A stretch of 64,000 bases of DNA, taken from NCBI GenBank assembly GCA_016703125.1, contig JADJCR010000007.1, forward strand, positions 1-64,000, written 5' to 3'. Both the position numbers and the translations under genes were made by a program. Below the pieces are notes generated by a model. It was not told the origin of the DNA. It did not search any database and worked only from the letters and a program-made list of their open reading frames with translations. The DNA is from Micrococcales bacterium (GTDB taxonomy: Bacteria > Actinomycetota > Actinomycetes > S36-B12 > UBA10799). Positions 58,426-64,000 of the stretch are shown in pieces. The number at the start of each line of letters is the position of its first letter. Within the stretch, counting starts at the first letter, position 1.

Positions 58426-59754
58426 ATGGATGTGACCGAACGCCCCGGTGGCGTGGCTGTGATCGGCGCCGGACCGCACGGCTTGTCCGCGCTGAAGGCA
58501 CTGCTGCAGGTGGGAATCCCCGCGGACGGCTTCGACCGCGCCCCCGACCTCGGCGGCAACTGGAACTTCGGCGGCCCGACCTCCCGGGTCTACGAATCCA
58601 CGCACCTGATCTCCAGCAAGCCCTTCACGCAGTTCCCGGACTTCCCGATGCCCGACGACTACCCCGACTACCCGAACCACCGGCAGGTCAAGGCGTACTT
58701 CGACGCTTACGCCGCGCACTTCGGCCTGCGCGAGCGGATCTCGTTGCGCAGCAGCGTCGAGCAGGTGATTGCCGTCGGCGACGACCGGTGGGACGTCACC
58801 GTCGAGCGGGACGGGACCCGGCACACACTGCGTTATGACGCGGTGGTGGTCGCCAACGGCCACAACTGGTTCCCGAAGATGCCGGCGTATCCCGGGCAGG
58901 ACGACTTCGCCGGGCAGATCCTGCACTCCGCGGACTACAAGAGCGCCGAGCAGGTGCGCGGCCGGCGGGTGCTGGTGGTGGGGGCGGGCAACACCGGGTG
59001 CGACATCGCGGTGGAAGCCGAGCAGAACGCAACGGCCACGTTCCATTCCACACGGCGTGGTTACTACTACAACCCGAAGTTCGTGTTCGGCAAGCCGTCG
59101 GACCAGATCGCCGACCAGTTGCTGGCGATGCGGGTGCCGCTGCCGCTGCGGCGGCTGGCCTTCGGGGCGACGCTGCGAACCACGATGGGCCGGTTCGAGG
59201 ACTTCGGCCTGCAGAAGCCCGACCACGCGTTCTTCGAGACGCACCCGATCGTCAATCAGCAGTTGGTCTACTACGTCGGCCACGGCGACATCACCCCGGC
59301 ACCCGACGTGGACCACTTCGACGCGGCGGGGGCGGTCTTCACCGACGGCACCCGCGCCGACGTCGATCTCGTCGTGTTCGCCACCGGCTACCTCGCCGTG
59401 TTCCCGTTCCTGGCCGACCAAGAGGCGCTCGACGCCGGGGACGGCCATCCGCGGCTGGCCCTGCAGATGGCCTCGCCCACCTCCCCGACCTTGTGGCTGT
59501 CCGGGCTCATCCAGCCGGACTCCGGGCAGTGGACCATCGCCCACTGGCAGGGCATGGCCATCGCACAGTTCCTGAAGTTACGGGCCACCGATCCGGCGGC
59601 GGCGGCCCACATCCATGCCCGGCTCAACGCCCACCGCGAGCAGCGCTTCAGCGGTGGCGCACACTACAAGGAATCGACCCGGCACTACTACGAGATCGCC
59701 CACCAGGACTATCTCGCGGCGCTGCAGGACTTCCTCGGTGAGGTGGCCGCGTGA
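58426..59754 (+). CDS. flavin-containing monooxygenase
   Basis: The 442-residue product has the FAD motif VIGAGPHGLSALKAL, a second dinucleotide motif VLVVGAGNTGCDIAVEAE for NADPH, and VVFATGYLAVFPF near the end. The FMO/Baeyer-Villiger group motif FHSTRRGYYY follows the second fold. It should oxygenate a ketone or a nitrogen/sulfur compound. It overlaps the downstream hydrolase by four bases, a pairing expected if that enzyme cleaves the ester product (inference). Confidence 0.85.
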   Translation: MDVTERPGGVAVIGAGPHGLSALKALLQVGIPADGFDRAPDLGGNWNFGGPTSRVYESTHLISSKPFTQFPDFPMPDDYPDYPNHRQVKAYFDAYAAHFGLRERISLRSSVEQVIAVGDDRWDVTVERDGTRHTLRYDAVVVANGHNWFPKMPAYPGQDDFAGQILHSADYKSAEQVRGRRVLVVGAGNTGCDIAVEAEQNATATFHSTRRGYYYNPKFVFGKPSDQIADQLLAMRVPLPLRRLAFGATLRTTMGRFEDFGLQKPDHAFFETHPIVNQQLVYYVGHGDITPAPDVDHFDAAGAVFTDGTRADVDLVVFATGYLAVFPFLADQEALDAGDGHPRLALQMASPTSPTLWLSGLIQPDSGQWTIAHWQGMAIAQFLKLRATDPAAAAHIHARLNAHREQRFSGGAHYKESTRHYYEIAHQDYLAALQDFLGEVAA

Positions 59755-60611
59755 GCAGGGGGCCGCAGGTGCTGCGCCGGGGGGAGTGGGCGTGGCCGAC
59801 CAAGCCGGTGCACCTCGAAGTCGTGGCCGAGGAGGTGCCCGGGTCGGACCGGCCGCCGCTGTTGTTTCTGCACGGCCTGGGGCACGGCGCGTGGTGCTAC
59901 GCACAGCACTGGCAGGGCGTGGCCGCCGGACGCGGCTACTCGTCGTACGCCATGTCCTACCGGGGTCACGGCGGGTCGGGCGGGCAGCGGGAACTGCGCC
60001 GGGCCACGCTGCGTGACTACATCCACGACGTGCTGCAGGTGATCGTCACACTGCCGCAGCCGCCGGTGATCGTTGCGCACTCGCTGGGCACACTGGTGGC
60101 TCAGCGTGTACTGCAGCGATATCCGGCGCGGGCCGGCGTGCTGATGACCCCCATACCTACCGCCGGCATCCCCGCGACGGTCGTGCAGGGCATGCGGCGC
60201 AGGCCGGTGGACTTCACCCGCGCGGTGCTCGGCGCGACGCTGCGGCTGACCGCTGAGGACCTGTACGCGGACCTGCCGGCCGAGGTGGCCGCCGGCTACG
60301 TGTCGCGGATCGGCCGGGAGTCGCCGTGGGCCCAGTACGCGATGTTGCGTCCGGAGCGCCTCGGTCCGGTGCAGTCGCCGGTGATGGTCGTCGGGGCGGT
60401 GCAGGACCGGCTGGTGGCCGCCGCCGACGTGCAACGGTGCGCCCGGGCGCTGGGCGAGCAGGTGGTGTGGGTGCCTGGCGGTCATGACGTCATGCTCGAC
60501 GGCCCCTGGCGCGAGGTGCTGGACACCGTTCTGGGCTGGGTTGACCGGACCTGCCCGCCCGGGGCGCCGCTGCCGGGTGCCCGCGCGCTTCCGCCGCTGC
60601 ACATTTCCTGA
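59751..60611 (+). CDS. alpha/beta hydrolase coupled to the monooxygenase
   Basis: The 286-residue product starts at GTG 59751. Triad and fold motifs are LLFLHGLGHGAWCY, SYRGHGGSGG, AHSLGTLVAQ (nucleophile Ser), VGAVQDRLVAAADV (Asp) and PGGHDVMLD (His). Overlap with the preceding flavoprotein gene indicates a two-gene operon. It probably hydrolyses an ester or lactone. Confidence 0.85.
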   Translation: MSRGPQVLRRGEWAWPTKPVHLEVVAEEVPGSDRPPLLFLHGLGHGAWCYAQHWQGVAAGRGYSSYAMSYRGHGGSGGQRELRRATLRDYIHDVLQVIVTLPQPPVIVAHSLGTLVAQRVLQRYPARAGVLMTPIPTAGIPATVVQGMRRRPVDFTRAVLGATLRLTAEDLYADLPAEVAAGYVSRIGRESPWAQYAMLRPERLGPVQSPVMVVGAVQDRLVAAADVQRCARALGEQVVWVPGGHDVMLDGPWREVLDTVLGWVDRTCPPGAPLPGARALPPLHIS

Positions 60612-60693
60612 AAATCGGTTCAAAAACGTTGCATCCAAAATGGTGGCTGGGGGAGAACTCCTGTGTGTAAGCCAATCGCACCCTGGAGGAGCA

Positions 60694-61269
60694 ATGAACA
60701 TCAAGATCGCCGCGGCGGGCTTCGCCGTCGCCTCACTGGCACTGGTGGGTTGTAGCAGCGGGGATTCCACCGCTGAGACGACCCCGAGCGCCGCCGCCAC
60801 CAGCGCGGAGGCCTCCCCGATGGCCACCGCCAGCGCCGACACCATCGTCGACGTTGCGGCCGGCAACCCCGACTTCAGCACCCTGGTGGCGGCGGTGGAG
60901 GCGGCCGACCTGGCCGAGACCCTGAGCGCCGAAGGCCCGTACACCGTCTTCGCCCCGACCGATGCCGCCTTCGAGGCGCTGCCGGCCGGTGTGCTGGACG
61001 CGCTGTTGCTGCCGGAGAACAAGGAACTTCTCACGGAGATCCTCACCTACCACGTGGTGGCCGGTGAGGTGATGTCGACTGACATCGAGCCCGGCGAGGT
61101 GCCCACGGTGGAGGGTCAGGACCTGACCATCGAGGTCACCGACGGCACGGTCACCGTGAACGGTGCCACCGTCGAGGCCGCAGACGTCGAGGCCAGCAAC
61201 GGTGTCATCCACGTGATCGACGAGGTTCTGGTGCCGCCGAACGTGGACGTGACAGCGCTGACCAGCTGA
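60694..61269 (+). CDS. fasciclin-domain lipoprotein
   Basis: The ATG follows GGAGGA. The 191-residue product has a lipobox (LALVGCSS), a Thr/Ser/Ala-rich spacer (about 25-50) and one fasciclin domain: FSTLVAAVEAADLAETLS, YTVFAPTDAAFEALPAG, LTYHVVAGEVMSTDI, and NGVIHVIDEVLVPP at the end, as in MPT70/MPB83. It is exposed on the outer face of the membrane, with an adhesion-type role. The 82 bases upstream are A-rich (AAAATCGGTTCAAAAACG), unlike the surroundings. A perfect terminator follows. Confidence 0.9.
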   Translation: MNIKIAAAGFAVASLALVGCSSGDSTAETTPSAAATSAEASPMATASADTIVDVAAGNPDFSTLVAAVEAADLAETLSAEGPYTVFAPTDAAFEALPAGVLDALLLPENKELLTEILTYHVVAGEVMSTDIEPGEVPTVEGQDLTIEVTDGTVTVNGATVEAADVEASNGVIHVIDEVLVPPNVDVTALTS

Positions 61270-61280
61270 TCCCCCCAGCC

Positions 61281-61318
61281 GACGAGCCCCTGGAGATCCG
61301 GTTCTCCAGGGGCTCGTC
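61281..61318 (+). terminator. terminator after the fasciclin gene
   Basis: GACGAGCCCCTGGAGA and TCTCCAGGGGCTCGTC form a perfect 16-base stem around a six-base loop, followed by GTTGT. Confidence 0.88.
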
Positions 61319-61371
61319 GTTGTCCCGCGACGCACACCCCGCGGCGAAGGGCGGGAGACATGTCCGGGTCG

Positions 61372-61529
61372 CTCCCGGATGGAGCTGGCGGGGCGGCGTC
61401 AGCGGGCACAGCGAAGGGCGGGAGAGAAAGGGATGGGCGGGAGCGAAAAGGACCGGGTGGATCGCTCCCGGGTTGAGGTTCCTCTCCCGGATGGAGTTGG
61501 CGCGGCGGCGTCACGGCACAGCAAAGGGC
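61372..61529 (+). repeat. pair of direct repeats of about 47 bases
   Basis: CTCCCGGATGGAGCTGGCG and its continuation to CACAGCGAAGGGC (61372-61419) recurs with about 88% identity at 61484-61529. Shorter AAGGGCGGGAG copies lie around them (61338, 61415). The stretch 61320-61530 has no gene. Confidence 0.65.
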
Positions 61530-61552
61530 CCCGGCTCTCTCGAACCGGGGCC
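61527..61552 (-). terminator. terminator of the 43-residue protein gene
   Basis: Reading the minus strand, GGCCCCGG and CCGGGGCC pair around a ten-base loop and are followed by CTTTG. It lies 16 bases after the small gene. Confidence 0.75.
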
Positions 61553-61567
61553 TCGCGTCGAAGTCCT

Positions 61568-61699
61568 CTACTTACGCGGAGCCTTCGAGTCAGGGACGAG
61601 CGCGGACTTCTTCGTTACCGCGTCGTGCAGGTGTGCCTTGTAAACGCTGTTGTTGATGTTCAGCTGGTTACTGGTGTTCTCACCCTTGTGTCCGTACAT
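61568..61699 (-). CDS. 43-residue small protein, unknown, strongly supported start
   Basis: The minus strand reads AGGAGGTGAGTAGAGC followed by ATG, a near-ideal ribosome binding site. The frame MYGHKGENTSNQLNINNSVY is followed by KAHLHDAVTKKSALVPDSKA, PRK and TAG. The product is soluble, basic and rich in Asn, His and Lys, with no signal peptide or helix long enough to span a membrane. It is flanked by an A/T-rich promoter region with three ATACG repeats (61739-61760) on one side and a terminator on the other, so it looks like a complete, well-expressed one-gene unit. No family is recognised. Confidence 0.6.
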   Translation of the reverse strand: MYGHKGENTSNQLNINNSVYKAHLHDAVTKKSALVPDSKAPRK

Positions 61700-61786
61700 G
61701 CTCTACTCACCTCCTCGAAGTTCGTTTGTGGCTTCACTATACGTTTATACGCATACGCCTGTACAGCGGTGGGGACGTGATCTGGC

Positions 61787-62677
61787 TCACTTCACCCGGA
61801 CGGCTGACTGCAGCGCCGCGGCCTCGAACGGGCCGAACCCCTGCTGCTCCTCGACGTAGTGCAACATCGCCACCGAGAAGATCGCGCGCATGGCGCTGAT
61901 CACGACCTGCGCGGCGATGACCACGATGACGCCGAGTGCCGACAGCGGGACCCCGACGGCAGGCGTGCCCGCCATGGCGACGAACCCGCCGACGACGGCG
62001 AACAGGATCCCCGGCAGCACCGCGATCAGTCCGATGAGCCCGCCGATGCGTACGCCGCCGGCGATCTGCATGCCCCAGGTCGCGCGGATCACGCTCACCG
62101 ACTGCTTGATCGCGGCCACAGGGCCCTTGCCGCGCAGGATGATCAGCGGCAGGACGAAGAACGTGATCACCGACCACGCGACCGCCAGCAAGGAGGCGAG
62201 CACGAGCCGCAGGACGGTCACAATGACGTTGTTGTCACTGCCGTTGCCCCGCACGGCGGACAGCAGCCACCCCACGGCAGTCTGGATCCCGGCCCACCCC
62301 ATCAGGGCCGGGAAGCGGCCCATGGCCGCACCGAGGCCGGCGCCGAAACTGGAGTCGCGGCCCTGCAACTCCTCGTCGGCGCACTTCACCAGCCCACCCA
62401 TGAAGACCTGCGTGATCAACGTCGCCACGTACGCGGCGATGATCAGGATGACGATGCCGACGATCGCGGTGCTGGTCGAGACCTCCCCGCTGGCCGCGGT
62501 CTCCTCCACGCCCCGCCAGCCCAGGGCCGCCACGCCGGCCCCGCCGATGACGAGCACGGCGATGATCGCCAGGACTGCGCTCACCACTGGGAAGAGCAGC
62601 ATGTAGGGGTTCTACTTGATGACCCCCCACGCCTGCTTGGTCACCACGCGGCTTTCGGCCCAGGATCCTCGTGCCAT
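61787..62677 (-). pseudogene. multi-pass membrane protein (DUF6159-like) with in-frame TAG at codon 22
   Basis: From ATG 62677 the frame reads MARGSWAESRVVTKQAWGVIK, then TAG at 62614-62612, and continues without shift as NPYMLLFPVVSAVLAIIAVL. Relatives have a continuous sequence here, so CAG to TAG is the simplest explanation. The rest has about six helices and a conserved-looking loop (CADEELQGRDSSFGAGLGAA; SVIRATWGMQIAGG). Re-initiation at ATG 62602 could still give a nearly complete protein, although no ribosome binding site is seen there. Function unknown. Confidence 0.65.
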
Positions 62678-62718
62678 GGTTCTCCTTCGGTCGGGGAGTC
62701 TCAGGGTATGGCCCTCGG

Positions 62719-62724
62719 TAGCCT
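62719..62724 (+). promoter_or_regulatory. -10 element TAGCCT of a leaderless promoter
   Basis: TAGCCT, six bases, GTG at 62731. Confidence 0.5.
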
Positions 62725-62730
62725 GCAGGG

Positions 62731-64000
62731 GTGCTCGGCGCGCTGGTGTGGGCGGTCATCGGCGTGACCTGCGCGGTGCGGCTGTGGGTGATCTGGGGCA
62801 GCTTCTTCTGGCAGGACGACTACATCCACATCTGGACGGCGTGGAACGCTCCTGTCGCCGATGTCGTCGGGCAGAACTGGAACGGCCACCGGGAGCCCGC
62901 CTCGTTCGCGATGCAATGGCTGCTGGCGAGGGTGGCGCCGCAGGTGTGGTGGCCGGCCGCTCTGGTGCTCAGCGCCATCGCCGTGGCGACCACCGTGGGT
63001 TTCTGGCTGATGCTGCGCAGGTGGGGCGGGGTCACGCCCGCCACCGCGGCCGCCGCGATCCTGTTCGCCGCCTGGCCCGCGACCATGCTGGCGCAGTCGT
63101 GGCTCTCCGCTGGTCTGGAAACGGTTCCGCTGGTGCTGATGTCCGCCGCCGGGTGGGTCCTGGCCCGGCCGGCACGATGGACCCCGCTGGTGGTGGGTGG
63201 GCTGGCGGCGGTGGCGTGGTTGTTCCACGAACGGGCCGTCTTCTTCCTGCCGGTGCTGCTCGCGGTGGCCTTCTTCTTCCACGGCGTACGGGCCTGGCGG
63301 GAGAACCGGAGCTCCTGGCTGGTGCTGGCCGCGGTGACGGTGGTGGCCCTCGTCCTGCGGGCGCTCGACGACCTGCCCGGCCGCGCGAGCGGGACCAGCG
63401 TGCCGGGGTCGGCCTGGTACGCGGGGCCGGGATCGGTGCTGCGATCGGTGCTCGGCTGGCTGCCGTACGACGCCCGCACGCCAGTGCCCGTCGATGCCGG
63501 GCTGTGGGCGCTCGCGGTGCTCGTGGTGTGGATGGTGCTGCTGCTGATCGGCCTGTCATTCGACCCGCGGCGCACGCTGCTGGTCGGTGCGGTCGTGATG
63601 GCGTTCCTCGCCGTAGAGGTGCTGTCGTTCGTCACTCTGCGTGGCGGGTTCGCCGGTAGCGTCCTGGCCTCCGACCCCCGCTTCACGTTCATCACCGGCA
63701 CGGTGCTGCTGGCCGGCCTCGGGTCCTTCGCAATCGACTGGCGGCCGGTCGTGTGGCTGACCACCGGGCTGGCCGTCGTGGGTTGCTGGAGCATGTGGAG
63801 CATCGGGGGTCCTGTGGACCCGGGCCGTGATTGGCTGGCGGCCGCGCGCCAGGTCCGCGGCGACCTCGCTCCCACCCCCAGCCCACCGGCGATGCTGGGG
63901 CACTTCTTCTTCACCACCGAACCGCCGGTGTACGAACTGGGCACGACTCGCACGCTGCTGCAGGTCGGCCCGCTCCCTGCCCGGTTCCCGCAGCGGTCGA
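62731..64000 (+). CDS. polytopic membrane protein, glycosyltransferase-like, runs off window
   Basis: From GTG 62731 at least 423 codons are open to the window end. The first helix (VLGALVWAVIGVTCAVRLWV) is followed by WQDDYIHIWTAW, an acidic pair in the first external loop as in GT-C (PMT/ArnT-like) glycosyltransferases. About eight further helices are separated by short loops (NWNGHREPASFAMQWLLARV; FHERAVFFLPVLL). This suggests a lipid-linked sugar transferase or a related membrane protein of the cell envelope, but the C-terminal domain is not visible. The leaderless promoter supports the chosen start. Confidence 0.7.
   Translation, partial: MLGALVWAVIGVTCAVRLWVIWGSFFWQDDYIHIWTAWNAPVADVVGQNWNGHREPASFAMQWLLARVAPQVWWPAALVLSAIAVATTVGFWLMLRRWGGVTPATAAAAILFAAWPATMLAQSWLSAGLETVPLVLMSAAGWVLARPARWTPLVVGGLAAVAWLFHERAVFFLPVLLAVAFFFHGVRAWRENRSSWLVLAAVTVVALVLRALDDLPGRASGTSVPGSAWYAGPGSVLRSVLGWLPYDARTPVPVDAGLWALAVLVVWMVLLLIGLSFDPRRTLLVGAVVMAFLAVEVLSFVTLRGGFAGSVLASDPRFTFITGTVLLAGLGSFAIDWRPVVWLTTGLAVVGCWSMWSIGGPVDPGRDWLAAARQVRGDLAPTPSPPAMLGHFFFTTEPPVYELGTTRTLLQVGPLPARFPQRS

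Overview
The window is about 70% G+C, with NNG/NNC-biased codons, two DUF222/HNH (13E12-type) genes, a PspC-linked two-component system, a nickel superoxide dismutase with its dedicated peptidase, and many promoters of the form TANNNT followed 5-8 bases later by the start codon (leaderless transcripts). Together these indicate a chromosomal segment of an actinobacterium (Actinomycetota). I cannot name the genus. No rRNA, tRNA or CRISPR array was found.

Layout. 1-2 kb: a PspC protein divergent from a damaged PspC-type histidine kinase and a LuxR-type regulator. 2-8 kb: a GPH-family transporter, an M28-like protein and a secretory-lipase-like hydrolase in overlapping order, then a frameshifted hydrolase and an aminotransferase. 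8.5-9.7 kb: the first DUF222/HNH gene with an SOS-like box. 9.8-16.2 kb: a six-gene LytS/LytTR, small membrane subunit, sodium:solute symporter, DUF294 nucleotidyltransferase and membrane-bound DEDDh exonuclease operon. 16.3-18.8 kb: a small secreted protein, a RelBE-type toxin/antitoxin pair and a broken DHA2 drug exporter.

18.8-36.2 kb is the most unusual part. Two large secreted proteins (1017 and 1047 residues) of an unrecognised family, clearly related to each other, lie on opposite strands. They flank a beta-carbonic anhydrase, a LigB-type dioxygenase, a 2266-residue DUF11-repeat surface protein, and an IS3-like element inserted directly in front of the surface-protein gene and reading into it. 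Short tandem duplications sit on the stop codons of both paralogues, and nested inverted repeats lie in the intergenic gaps.

36-48 kb: SulP and PiT anion transporters (the latter with a candidate PHO box), small envelope-type proteins, two head-to-head truncated genes that look like the scar of one deletion, a CapA-like lipoprotein, the second DUF222/HNH gene with a good LexA box, an SDR and a DJ-1/AHSA1 fusion. 47.6-53.3 kb: sodX/sodN, a DEAD-box helicase with a homopolymer frameshift, and a compact sulfur operon (PocR-type regulator, sulfide:quinone reductase-like, DUF1641, TusE/DsrC-like, DsrE-like). 53.4-64 kb: YceI, a beta-propeller membrane protein, a secreted coiled-coil protein, an acyltransferase, a macrodomain protein, a flavin monooxygenase with a hydrolase, a fasciclin lipoprotein, a 43-residue small protein with a strong ribosome binding site and terminator, a membrane protein with an in-frame TAG, and a partial multi-pass membrane protein running off the end.

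At least six genes carry indels, premature stops or truncations. Some lie in homopolymers and could be sequence errors; others (the deletion scar, the missing helix in the drug exporter, the IS) look biological. All functional names come from reading motifs by eye. No database search was run.
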